This document shows, piece after piece, positions 1-7,682 of a stretch of DNA of 13,145 nt. Source of the stretch: Magnetovibrio sp. Its GTDB lineage: Bacteria; Pseudomonadota; Alphaproteobacteria; Rhodospirillales; Magnetovibrionaceae. The position numbers and the translations under genes were made by a program. Below the pieces are notes generated by a model that had not been told where the DNA came from, did no database searches, and saw nothing but the letters and a program-made list of their open reading frames with translations. How positions within the stretch are numbered: position 1 is the first letter of the stretch; each line of letters starts with the position of its first letter. The stretch lies in NCBI GenBank assembly GCA_016763255.1, contig JAESUA010000385.1:1-13145 (forward strand), written 5' to 3'.

Positions 1-1
1 A

Positions 2-3000
2 GCATCGGGCGGTTATAACGAAATCAATACGGGTGGTTATTATGGCAATGACACCATCCATGCCTATGGCGGCTACAACAAAATAACCTCAGGTCACGGG
101 GATGATTATATCCGTGCCTATGGCGGTGCGAATGTCATTTCGGACAGCTGGGGGCACGATGATATACGTGCCTGGGGCGGTTATAATGAAATCACAGCCG
201 GTTGGGGCAATGACACAGTCTATGCCTATGGCGGCGTCAATCAAATTTGGGCTGGTTCGGGCAACGATTATGTCCGGGCTTATGGCGGTGCCAACATTAT
301 TGATGGCGGCTCCGGTAACGATAATATTTATGCTTCTGGTGGTGCCAACATCATCGAAGGTGGTTTCGGCAATGATTATATCCGTGCCTATGGTGGCGCA
401 AACGTCATTGATGGCGACTCCGGTAATGATAATATTTATGCTGCTGGTGGTGCTAATATCATCGATGGTGGAAGCGGAAACGACACGCTTTCCGCCTCTG
501 GTGGCGCAAATGTCATCGATGGTGGTTCGGGCCACGACTCCATCACGGCCACTGGCGGTGTCAACGTCATTGATGGGGGAAGCGGCAATGACACCATCAC
601 CGCTTACGGTGGTGCCAACATCATCGAAGGCGGCTCCGGCTACGATACAATTCGGGCCTATGGTGGTGCCAATATTATCACCGACAGTTATCACAGCAGC
701 GATATCTTTGCCGCCGGTGGTGCAAACGTCATCTCCACCAACGTTGGTCATGATAAAATCATCGCCATTGGTGGTGCCAACGTCATCAGTTCCGGCTGGG
801 GCCGTGATTTTGTGGTGGCAGCCGGTGGTGCCAATGTCATCTCTACGGGGTCGTACGCCGATCAAATCGTCGCCGTTGGCGGTGCAAACCTGATCCATGC
901 GGGCACCGGCAGCGATACGGTGATTGCCTTGGGCGGGGCCAACTTGGTGCACGCCGGGTCCGGCAATAATTTGGTGATCACCGCCGGTGCGGCAAACTTT
1001 ATCGCGGCTGAAGGCGGTAACGATATTTTGGTTGGCGTGGGCGGCCTCAACGTGATGTTTGCGGGCGATGGCTCCAACATCTTAACCGCAGTGGGCAGCA
1101 CCAACTTCCTCGCCGGTGGCACCGGGCGTGACATCATGACCGGGGTTGGTGCGAACAACATTTTCCTCGCCGGTGGTGGCAACAACATCATGACCGCCAT
1201 TGGTGCCAATAACATCATGTTTGCCAACCAGGGCGATGACATCATCACCACATTGGGCATGAATAACTTTATCTCGGCCGGGGATGGCGACAACATCGTC
1301 ACCGCGCTGGGTGCAAACAATGCGATTTTGTCCGGTGATGGTGATGACATCATCACCGCAGCCGGCAATAACAACTTTGTCGTGGCCGGTGATGGCGAAA
1401 ACATCGTCACCACCGTGGGGCAGAACAACGTCGTATTGACCGGTGATGATGCGGATATCATCACCGCCTTGGGTAAAAACAACTTTATTGCCGCCGATGG
1501 GGGCAATGACATCATCACCACGGCGGGCAAAACCAATGTCGTGATGGCCGGGTCGGGAGATGACATCATCACCGGCGTTGGCAACCTCAATGTATTGTTG
1601 GGCGGCACCGGCGATGACATCATCACGGCCGTCGGCAAAAACAACTTGGTCTTTGGTGATCAAGGCGACGATATGTTGATCGCCACCGGCAAGATGAACA
1701 TGATTTTCGGTGGCACCGGCAATGACATCATCGTCGGTGCGGGGGAAAAGAACTTCCTGCTGGGTGGCGCTGGTGACGATATGATTTTTGCCGCGGGCAA
1801 AGAAAACACCGCCCAGGGCGGTGCCGGCGACGACATCATGGTGGCTGCGGGCAACAAGAATAATTTAGACGGCGGGTCCGGCGATGACATCATTGTCGGC
1901 GCGGGTGACCAAAACATCGCCACCGGTGGTGACGGATCAGACATCATTATCCTGGCGGGCAAAAGCAATCTGGCCTTTGGCGATGGTATGGTGCGCGAAA
2001 TCGACGGTGAAGATTATTATTTGCCGGTGATCCCTGATTTTGATGTGAACTCCATTGAGCTGCCTGATTTTGACATTCCAGAAATCAAAACCCCAAAACT
2101 GGAATTCAGCGGTATCTCCATCCCCGAGGTGCGTATCGCCTCGATCCACATTCCCAACTTCTCCATTCCCATGGTGGATTGGCCGAACCTCAGCATGCCC
2201 AGCTTCGGGATGCCCGATTTCAGCCTTCCCGATTTTGGTATGCCGAGTTTCTCGGTGCCAAATTTCTCGGTCCCCAGTATCTCGACTCCGAATTTCAGCA
2301 TGCCGAACTTCAGTGTGCCCGAATTTAAGGTGCCGGACTTTGATCTTCCGAACTTCAGCTTCCCGAATTTTTCGTTCCCGGATTTCAGTCTGCCGAACTT
2401 CACTTGGCCAAACTTTGATTTCCCGGACTTCAGCTGGCCGAGCATCGATTGGCCGGAACTGAGCTGGCCTGATATAGACCTGCCCAACGTCAGTTGGCCG
2501 GATATCAGCATTCCCAGTGTTTCCTTTCCCGATCTTTCGTTCCCGCACATCAGCTTGCCAGACTTCAGTTGGCCTGATTTGAGCCTGCCGAATTTTGGCT
2601 GGCCGGACATAGATTGGCCGAACATCAGCCTGCCGAACTTCTCATTGCCGCAGTTTGCGTTCCCCAACGTCACCATGCCGCATATTAATGTCGATGTGCC
2701 GATGCCCAACATTGCCGTAAAGGTGAATTTTGACATCCCGGCGTTCAACTTCATGGAAAACGGCGGCGACGTGATGTTGCTGGCGGGCCAGGAAAACAAA
2801 GCCTATGGCGGCGATGGTGACGATGCCATGCTCGCCATGGGCACCAAGAACACCATGTTCGGCGACGATGGAAATGACTTGATGGTCGCCATGGGCAAGG
2901 AAAACATCCTGGCCGGTGGGGCCGGCGATGACATGATGATTGCCATGGGTAACTCAAACGTTATGGCGGGTGGCGCAGGCAACGACATGATCGTGGCGCT

Positions 3001-4786
3001 TGGCAAAGAAAACCAAGTCGATGGCGGTGACGGCGATGACACGGTGATTGCCGCAGGTGACAAAAATAAGATTGGTGGCGGTAAGGGTAATGACACCTTG
3101 ATCGCTGCGGGTATGGCCAATGAAATATCCGGTGGTGATGGAAACGACACCATCATCGCGGCGGGCAAGCAAAACGCCATTGATGCCGGTGACGGTGACA
3201 ATTTGATTGTTGTCGCCGGTCAGGAAAATACCGTGGTCGCCGGTGATGGTAACGACAATCTCCTTGCCTTGGGTAAATCCAACAAGGTCGACTTGGGTGC
3301 CGGTGACGATACGGCGGTTATTGGCGGTATGAGCAACGAAGTTACCATGGGTGACGGTAAGGATACCGCCTACATCGCCGGTATGACCAACAAAGTCGAT
3401 ATGGGCGAAGGCGACGATATGGCCGTCATCGCCGGTGCGAATAACGAAGTGTCTTTGGGCGGTGGCGACGATACGGCCTATGTCGGCGGTGCTACGAACA
3501 TTGTCGATGCCGGTGATGGCAGCGATACGGTGTTTGTCGCCGGGTTGCAAAATACCATTGATTTGGGTGCGGGCGATGATGTCGCTGGGATCGTTGGCGG
3601 TTTGAATAAAATTACTGCCGGTGAAGGCAACGATCAAGTTTATGCCCTTGGTGGCCTTAACCAGATCCAAATGGGTCAGGGCAATGATAGTGTTTTTGCG
3701 CTGGGTGGTGGCAATGCCATCGATGCCGGTAGCGGCAATGATGTGGTCTTTGCCGCCGGTATCGGCAACGCCGTTTACGGTGGCAGTGGTGATGACATCG
3801 TCTTTAGCTTCGGCGCAACCGGGCTGATCGTTGGCGGCACCGGGGATGATTTCATCTTGAGCGCTGGTGTAGGTAGTCAAGTTTATGGCGGTATCGGCAT
3901 CAACAGCGGTTTGATTGATGCCTTGTCATCGGATGACGATATCATCATTTCGTTGGGTCAAAATGAAACACTGCATGGCGGTTCCGGGACTGATTTGCTG
4001 ATCGGGTCCGGTTTTGGCGCGATTGATTTTTTCAACTCGCAAGCCGCAGCCGACATCGTATTTGATGTTGATGCCGCCTTTAGCCAGATGAAGGAGATCT
4101 TTGGCGACATCTTGGACAATCTTTCCCAGGTGCTGACCGGCGCGATCGACTCGGTCGGGAGTTTCCTCACCGGGTCCACCTTCGAAGGTGGCGAAGGCCA
4201 AGATACCCTGACCGGTGGTTTTGGCGACGACACCTTGAAGGGTGGCGATGACAGCGACACCTACATTTATTACTTGGGCGAAGGCGATGATACGATCATC
4301 GATACCGGTGGCTCGGATGATGTTCTGGAAATTCGTGGCGGCTTCTTCGACAGTTTGATGTCGGTCGAAAATCTGCAAGTCGCAGCCTTCAAGGCCGATG
4401 ATGAAGATGGAAACTTCCTCAACCTGCGCTTTATGGATGCGGCTGGAAATGAGTGGGGCTCGGTCACCATCGATCTTGCGCAAGGCGGAATGATTGAAAC
4501 CTTGCGCTTGGGCGAAAGTGGCTTGGAACTCGATCTTGAAGACATCTATGACGACGCCAAAGAAATTGATGGTGATGACAAAGATGATTTCGAGCTCTCG
4601 GACGAGCAAATGGATCAAATGTCCGACTTGCTGAGTGATGGCTTGGAAAACACGGAACTTGGCGACCTCGATACGGGTGGCCAAGGCGATATGGCGTACG
4701 TAGAAACTTACACAACAGCTAGTGACACTGTTGCGGGGGGCGATGACTCAACGGCAAGTGTCAGCAGTGACAAAATCAAAATATGA
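2..4786 (+). CDS. Giant RTX-like repeat protein, 5' partial (probable type I secreted surface protein or adhesin)
   Basis: The reading frame is open from base 2 to the TGA at 4784-4786 (1594 codons visible), so the true start lies left of the window; the GTG at 812 is internal. Layout in visible residues: 18-residue RTX-like repeats about 3-652; one split repeat 653-662 plus 921-928; a 258-residue insert 663-920 rich in proline pentapeptides; more 18-residue repeats 929-1288; a possibly helical stretch about 1348-1393; canonical GGxGxDxLx calcium-binding nonapeptides about 1396-1420; and a region resembling the C-terminal domain of haemolysin-type calcium-binding proteins (ending near IETLRLGESGLELDLEDIY), followed by an acidic tail. 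RTX proteins of this kind are exported by type I secretion using an uncleaved C-terminal signal and fold on meeting calcium outside the cell. No secretion ABC transporter, membrane fusion protein or protease domain is visible here. Export and surface role are inferred; the RTX assignment is firm. Confidence 0.85.
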   Translation, partial: ASGGYNEINTGGYYGNDTIHAYGGYNKITSGHGDDYIRAYGGANVISDSWGHDDIRAWGGYNEITAGWGNDTVYAYGGVNQIWAGSGNDYVRAYGGANIIDGGSGNDNIYASGGANIIEGGFGNDYIRAYGGANVIDGDSGNDNIYAAGGANIIDGGSGNDTLSASGGANVIDGGSGHDSITATGGVNVIDGGSGNDTITAYGGANIIEGGSGYDTIRAYGGANIITDSYHSSDIFAAGGANVISTNVGHDKIIAIGGANVISSGWGRDFVVAAGGANVISTGSYADQIVAVGGANLIHAGTGSDTVIALGGANLVHAGSGNNLVITAGAANFIAAEGGNDILVGVGGLNVMFAGDGSNILTAVGSTNFLAGGTGRDIMTGVGANNIFLAGGGNNIMTAIGANNIMFANQGDDIITTLGMNNFISAGDGDNIVTALGANNAILSGDGDDIITAAGNNNFVVAGDGENIVTTVGQNNVVLTGDDADIITALGKNNFIAADGGNDIITTAGKTNVVMAGSGDDIITGVGNLNVLLGGTGDDIITAVGKNNLVFGDQGDDMLIATGKMNMIFGGTGNDIIVGAGEKNFLLGGAGDDMIFAAGKENTAQGGAGDDIMVAAGNKNNLDGGSGDDIIVGAGDQNIATGGDGSDIIILAGKSNLAFGDGMVREIDGEDYYLPVIPDFDVNSIELPDFDIPEIKTPKLEFSGISIPEVRIASIHIPNFSIPMVDWPNLSMPSFGMPDFSLPDFGMPSFSVPNFSVPSISTPNFSMPNFSVPEFKVPDFDLPNFSFPNFSFPDFSLPNFTWPNFDFPDFSWPSIDWPELSWPDIDLPNVSWPDISIPSVSFPDLSFPHISLPDFSWPDLSLPNFGWPDIDWPNISLPNFSLPQFAFPNVTMPHINVDVPMPNIAVKVNFDIPAFNFMENGGDVMLLAGQENKAYGGDGDDAMLAMGTKNTMFGDDGNDLMVAMGKENILAGGAGDDMMIAMGNSNVMAGGAGNDMIVALGKENQVDGGDGDDTVIAAGDKNKIGGGKGNDTLIAAGMANEISGGDGNDTIIAAGKQNAIDAGDGDNLIVVAGQENTVVAGDGNDNLLALGKSNKVDLGAGDDTAVIGGMSNEVTMGDGKDTAYIAGMTNKVDMGEGDDMAVIAGANNEVSLGGGDDTAYVGGATNIVDAGDGSDTVFVAGLQNTIDLGAGDDVAGIVGGLNKITAGEGNDQVYALGGLNQIQMGQGNDSVFALGGGNAIDAGSGNDVVFAAGIGNAVYGGSGDDIVFSFGATGLIVGGTGDDFILSAGVGSQVYGGIGINSGLIDALSSDDDIIISLGQNETLHGGSGTDLLIGSGFGAIDFFNSQAAADIVFDVDAAFSQMKEIFGDILDNLSQVLTGAIDSVGSFLTGSTFEGGEGQDTLTGGFGDDTLKGGDDSDTYIYYLGEGDDTIIDTGGSDDVLEIRGGFFDSLMSVENLQVAAFKADDEDGNFLNLRFMDAAGNEWGSVTIDLAQGGMIETLRLGESGLELDLEDIYDDAKEIDGDDKDDFELSDEQMDQMSDLLSDGLENTELGDLDTGGQGDMAYVETYTTASDTVAGGDDSTASVSSDKIKI
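8..1957 (+). repeat. RTX-like repeat block A: one 20-residue and 35 exact 18-residue (54-bp) repeats
   Basis: After an irregular 20-residue unit at 8-67, thirty-five units of exactly 54 bp run from 68 to 1957 without an indel. A typical unit is GGANVIDGGSGNDTITAY. Positions 8-16 match the canonical RTX nonapeptide GGxGxDxUx. The other half keeps the same nine-residue spacing but has Asn at position 4 where the calcium-ligating Asp would be. Every unit starts with Gly and has Asn4. Early units (to about 1000) read GGAN with an aromatic or small residue at position 18. Later units read GxNN, GxKN or GxEN and are more acidic in the GxGDD turn. Confidence 0.9.
263..478 (+). repeat. 108-bp higher-order tandem duplication inside block A
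   Basis: Bases 263-370 and 371-478 each encode two 18-residue units that resemble each other more than their neighbours do. Both begin NDY(V/I)RAYGGAN(I/V)ID, continue through SGNDNIYA, and end in GGANII(E/D)GG. This points to a fairly recent duplication of a two-repeat unit and shows how the block has grown. Confidence 0.6.
1988..2761 (+). repeat. 258-residue insert with 44 consecutive proline-headed pentapeptides (2033-2692)
   Basis: From 2033 to 2692 the protein is 44 pentads in unbroken five-residue register, with consensus P-(D/N)-(F/I/L)-S-(L/W/F/M/V). Forty-one pentads start with Pro; the exceptions are NSIEL, SGISI and ASIHI, all near the left end. Position 3 is hydrophobic in all 44, and position 5 is hydrophobic in all but two, where it is Thr. 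Trp fills position 5 in nine pentads, eight of them in the right-hand half. Short non-repeat linkers flank the array (1988-2032 and 2693-2761). The insert interrupts one 18-residue RTX unit between its 10th and 11th residues. Confidence 0.9.
2786..3865 (+). repeat. RTX-like repeat block B: 20 exact 18-residue repeats
   Basis: Twenty 54-bp units continue the block A pattern after the insert, for example GKENQVDGGDGDDTVIAA. Asn is at position 4 in the first nineteen; the last (from 3812) has Gly there. The next unit, at 3866, is irregular and longer, which marks the end of the regular array. The GDGDD and GDGND turns are richer in Asp than in early block A, so this half is likely the stronger calcium binder. 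Confidence 0.9.
4187..4333 (+). repeat. Canonical RTX nonapeptides near the C-terminus
   Basis: GGEGQDTLT and GGFGDDTLK form two textbook nine-residue RTX units. A GGDDSDTY unit and a GEGDDTII unit follow, an arrangement common just before the C-terminal secretion region of type I substrates. Unlike the 18-residue arrays, both halves here carry the calcium-binding Asp. A 46-residue stretch rich in A, L, I and F (4043-4180) separates them from the long arrays. Confidence 0.8.
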
Positions 4787-4790
4787 CAAT

Positions 4791-4794
4791 GGAG
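4791..4794 (+). promoter_or_regulatory. Ribosome binding site GGAG that selects the 4804 start
   Basis: GGAG lies nine bases before the ATG at 4804. The earlier in-frame ATGs at 4783 (overlapping the upstream TGA as ATGA) and 4789 have no such motif in front of them, so 4804 is the better start. Confidence 0.6.
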
Positions 4795-4803
4795 AAAATT
4801 AAG

Positions 4804-5106
4804 ATGTCGCGTAAAATTTATTCGCTTGAAGAAGATGGACAGACAGTAGAGTTGTTTGGCAGCGATGCCGGGGACAAAGAATACTACGTGGACGGTATCC
4901 ACGGTATCCAGCAAACCGGCCTGGGCGTGAAGGTCAACTTCTTCACCCTTGGGATCGATACCACCAATGAATACCAACGCCGTGAAACGGTTTGCCGTCT
5001 TGCCATGGCCACACCGCAGTTTTTGCAGATGGCTGATTTCATGCAAGAAATTGCCCAGAACCTTCGTGCCAATGTTGCCGCAGATACTTCCGGCAAAAGC
5101 AGCTAA
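4804..5106 (+). CDS. Small protein A of a paralogous pair downstream of the RTX protein (unknown function)
   Basis: A 100-residue protein that I do not recognise. It has no signal peptide or membrane segment, so it is probably cytoplasmic. Its middle (VDGIHGIQQTG, then VKVNFF) looks like beta strands, followed by ATPQFLQ and a probable helix to NLRAN. The start at 4804 is chosen for the GGAG nine bases upstream; ATG 4783 would add seven residues and overlap the RTX stop codon. It lies 17 bases after the RTX gene and 33 bases before the next small gene, so all three are very likely co-transcribed. Its core aligns with the next protein (DG-I/V, V-x-V-x-FF, TPxxFLQ, then a helix). The shape faintly recalls DUF3467-type proteins, but that is only a resemblance. 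A role as chaperone or export helper for the RTX protein is a guess from position. Confidence 0.75.
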   Translation: MSRKIYSLEEDGQTVELFGSDAGDKEYYVDGIHGIQQTGLGVKVNFFTLGIDTTNEYQRRETVCRLAMATPQFLQMADFMQEIAQNLRANVAADTSGKSS

Positions 5107-5124
5107 GCGTTACAGCGCATTCTT

Positions 5125-5130
5125 GAGGAG
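5125..5130 (+). promoter_or_regulatory. Ribosome binding site GAGGAG for the second small gene
   Basis: GAGGAG ends nine bases before the ATG at 5140. This is one of the strongest Shine-Dalgarno matches in the window and supports real translation of this short gene. Confidence 0.65.
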
Positions 5131-5139
5131 ATAGGTAAT

Positions 5140-5382
5140 ATGGATTCCACGTTTTGCGATGGCGTGATGGACATTTCCATCACCGGCGGCGTTGTCCGCG
5201 TTGATTTTTTTGATTATGTGAATGGCGAAAACGACTCAAATGGCAATCCGCCGCGTCAGCATAACCACCGCATCTTGTTGACACCGGAAGCATTTTTGCA
5301 GACGTATACGGCGTTTGACCAAGTGATCAATCAGTTGGTTGAAAAAGGCCTGTTGACGCGCCGCGACGAAGCCGCTCAATAG
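5140..5382 (+). CDS. Small protein B, paralogue of protein A (unknown function)
   Basis: An 80-residue protein without signal peptide or membrane segment. It starts at an ATG preceded by GAGGAG. The core runs CDGVMDISITGG, VRVDFF, a polar loop (NGENDSNGNPPRQ), then HRILLTPEAFLQ and a helix ending in QLVEKG. It lines up with the protein encoded just upstream: DG-V/I near the N-terminus, V-x-V-D/N-FF, L-x-TP-x-x-FLQ, and a closing I-x-Q/N-x-L helix. The two genes therefore look like a tandem duplication that has diverged. It is the last gene before the terminator at 5404, so the unit reads RTX protein, A, B. No known family was recognised with confidence. Confidence 0.75.
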   Translation: MDSTFCDGVMDISITGGVVRVDFFDYVNGENDSNGNPPRQHNHRILLTPEAFLQTYTAFDQVINQLVEKGLLTRRDEAAQ

Positions 5383-5403
5383 TCTTTGTGATAAATGAAA
5401 TTT

Positions 5404-5440
5404 AGCGCGCCCTGTATATCGGGGCGCGCTTTTTCTTTTT
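5404..5440 (+). terminator. Intrinsic terminator of the RTX unit
   Basis: A nine-base stem, AGCGCGCCC (5404-5412) pairing with GGGCGCGCT (5422-5430), encloses a nine-base loop. It is followed by a T-rich run from 5430 to 5440 broken by one C. It stands 22 bases after the stop of small protein B and abuts the convergent SulP stop codon. On the minus strand the stem is followed by a less uniform AT-rich stretch, so termination there would be weaker. Confidence 0.85.
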
Positions 5441-7682
5441 AACGTTCCAGTTCGCTGACATGGGCCGAAGTGACACGTAACCGGTTTGAGGTTTCACGCA
5501 GCATATTCATCATCACCACGTTGAAAATATCCGGACGGTCTTTGGTCATTTCATCGAAGGCCGAACGGCTGAGGACAAGACACGTTACTTTCTGGTCGGC
5601 AATCACGCTGGTTGATCTTGCCAGCCCGTTGATCAAGCCCATTTCGCCAAAGGTGACACCGGGGCGCAAGCCTGACAGGCGGACGCTACGCCGTCTTCCC
5701 CGCATGCTGACCATGACGCTGACCGACCCCGACACCAGCAGATACATTTGCGTGGTGTGTTCGCCTTGGTTCAAAATGACATCGCCTTTGCAAAAGCTCT
5801 GTTCCTTAAGGATGCTCTTAAGGTAGGCCGTTTGATTGTCGTTTAGGTTTAGGGCCAAATCCATTTGCGCCAAAGGCACATCAAAGTCCCACCTTAAGCT
5901 TCCGCAATGCTTGTCCAATACGATGTCTTCGGCATAAGACAAGGCAGAGTCCGTATCTGAAAATGTGTGCAAGCCGGCACCATGGGGTACTTTCGTGAGG
6001 TGTTCAGGGGTTGCCCACAAGGGACTGTCGTCATCCAGATGAGAGATCAGAAATAGTTTATTCTTGTCTGAAATTGAATTTTGCAAGCGCATGAGAATTT
6101 TAAGGCCGGTATCGTCAATGACCGTGACGCGGCGTAAATCCAAGATGCATATGTCGATGTCGTTTAAAGCATCTTCAATTTCTTTTGCCAATTGATCGGC
6201 GGAACCAAAAAAAATGGGGCCTTGGGCTTCAAATATGGAAATCGTCTGGCCATGACGTTCTAAGATCGACATGGCTTCGCGGGGGCGGGCGGTTTTTGAT
6301 CTGAGCTTGTTACCAAGGTGGCGGGCGCGAACAATGATTTTACCGGAACGCGCGGAAAAGGCCAATGATGCCACGACCACACCGACCCCGGCGGCTGTTA
6401 CAAAATCGATTGCGACCGTTATGGTCATGACCAATAGGGTCACGGCAACATTGGTGATGGTGTGTTGTTCCGCCCCTTTATTTTTGTGAAAGGCCACGTC
6501 GAAAACTTGCGCCAAGATGCGCCAATCAAGCATTTTCATGGCCATGACAATGAGTACACCAGCAATGGCGGCCAATGAAATCTGTTCGATCAAGGAGGAG
6601 AGGCCAAGCAGTACGGTGATGAAAAACAGGGCATGAAATAAACCGGCCCATCTTGTGCGACCGCCGGCTTTATAATTGGTGACGCTGCGCATGGCGGCAC
6701 CTGCGCCGGCCATGCCGCCAAAGGCTGCTGAAAGCATATTGGCCAAGCCCTGACCGACAAGTTCTTTGTTCCCATTGTGGCGCACATGAGACAAAGATTC
6801 CGTAACACTTGCGCTCAACAACGACAGTGCTGATCCCAAAAAGGCCAAGGCTAGTGCGGACGTAAATAAATTGAGCGCAAGGGGCAGGGCATCCGTTGTG
6901 GTGCCAAAGCCTGCGAACCAAACAAACAGATGGTTGGGGATTTCTAAGCTTACCGGCGGAATCGCGCCAATCAAACCAGGGCTTAAGGTGGCCGTAGGAC
7001 TGATCAAATGAAAGGCTAAAGTCCCCGCAACCAAACCCACGATGGCACCGGGAAAGTTTTTAAGAAGCCGTTGGGATGATAAATATGTTGCAATGCTGAT
7101 GAGGGCGACAATCAAAGGTGTGGTGTGTAATTCAGTTTGGCCATTAAAAATGGTAACGAGTTGTTGGTTCTGTGAAAGGCCAAAAACGGCAGGCAGTTGC
7201 TTGATGATGATCATCACGGCAAACCCGTTTACCAAACCAGAAATAACCGAAAAAGGTACAAACTTAATCAGGCCGCCCAGCTTCATGTAACCAAATATAA
7301 GCTGTATGGCGCCGGCAAGAAATAGGGATAAGTACATCAGGGCCAGCAGGAGAACTTCGCGGTTTTGAGCTTGCGATGTGAGACCAAGCGATTCATCAAG
7401 GCCAACCAAAATGGCCGCCATGATCATGGCCAAAGAACTGCGTGGGCCCGATATTTGTAACGCGGACCCACCAAAAAGGGCGGTTGTTATGCTGATGAGG
7501 ATTGTGCCGGTCAATCCTGCTAGAACCCCGGTGGCTGCGTATTCGGGCCCCAGTGGGGAAAAGGCCAAAAGTCCGCAGACGATGCTGGTTGGTAGCGCGA
7601 TGATGGCCGAAAAGATCCCGCCAAGAAGGTCACCCTTCACAGGCAAGAGCCGCGAACTGGGAATGACAATCTCATCACTCAA
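5439..7682 (-). CDS. SulP family anion transporter with STAS and C-terminal cyclic-nucleotide-binding domain
   Basis: A 747-residue inner-membrane carrier. Residues about 15-445 form the SulP membrane domain (GDLLGGIFSAIIALP at the first helix, ISGPRSSLAM in the TM3 region). Residues about 480-585 are a STAS domain with the loop DLRRVTVIDDTG. Residues about 610-740 are a CRP-like cyclic-nucleotide-binding domain. Its phosphate-binding cassette, FGEMGLINGLARSTSVIA, keeps both the Glu (680) and the Arg (689), so ligand binding is plausible. SulP/SLC26 proteins move sulfate, bicarbonate or other anions; the substrate here cannot be told. A TTG at 7682 gives an 8-base overlap with the upstream gene and a weak GGA in front. 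A TTG at 7730 would add 16 residues but overlap by 56 bases. It is last in a three-gene operon. Family and domains are sure; the start is not. Confidence 0.88.
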   Translation of the reverse strand: MSDEIVIPSSRLLPVKGDLLGGIFSAIIALPTSIVCGLLAFSPLGPEYAATGVLAGLTGTILISITTALFGGSALQISGPRSSLAMIMAAILVGLDESLGLTSQAQNREVLLLALMYLSLFLAGAIQLIFGYMKLGGLIKFVPFSVISGLVNGFAVMIIIKQLPAVFGLSQNQQLVTIFNGQTELHTTPLIVALISIATYLSSQRLLKNFPGAIVGLVAGTLAFHLISPTATLSPGLIGAIPPVSLEIPNHLFVWFAGFGTTTDALPLALNLFTSALALAFLGSALSLLSASVTESLSHVRHNGNKELVGQGLANMLSAAFGGMAGAGAAMRSVTNYKAGGRTRWAGLFHALFFITVLLGLSSLIEQISLAAIAGVLIVMAMKMLDWRILAQVFDVAFHKNKGAEQHTITNVAVTLLVMTITVAIDFVTAAGVGVVVASLAFSARSGKIIVRARHLGNKLRSKTARPREAMSILERHGQTISIFEAQGPIFFGSADQLAKEIEDALNDIDICILDLRRVTVIDDTGLKILMRLQNSISDKNKLFLISHLDDDSPLWATPEHLTKVPHGAGLHTFSDTDSALSYAEDIVLDKHCGSLRWDFDVPLAQMDLALNLNDNQTAYLKSILKEQSFCKGDVILNQGEHTTQMYLLVSGSVSVMVSMRGRRRSVRLSGLRPGVTFGEMGLINGLARSTSVIADQKVTCLVLSRSAFDEMTKDRPDIFNVVMMNMLRETSNRLRVTSAHVSELER

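Noticed and set aside
812..814. GTG at 812 as the start of the repeat protein
   Set aside because: The same frame is open back to base 2 with perfect 18-residue repeats, so this codon is a Val inside a repeat.
8..1957. CRISPR-like regular repeats
   Set aside because: The 54-bp spacing has no unique spacers and encodes a continuous protein repeat in frame.
89..3880. Long minus-strand open frames across the repeat region (for example 89-952, 1082-1663, 2954-3880)
   Set aside because: They mirror the 54-bp and 15-bp periodicity of the plus-strand repeat protein, have low-complexity products, and lack supporting starts. They are shadows of the real gene.
4783..4785. ATG at 4783 as the start of small protein A
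   Set aside because: It overlaps the RTX stop and has no Shine-Dalgarno motif at proper distance, while ATG 4804 has GGAG nine bases upstream. It cannot be fully excluded.
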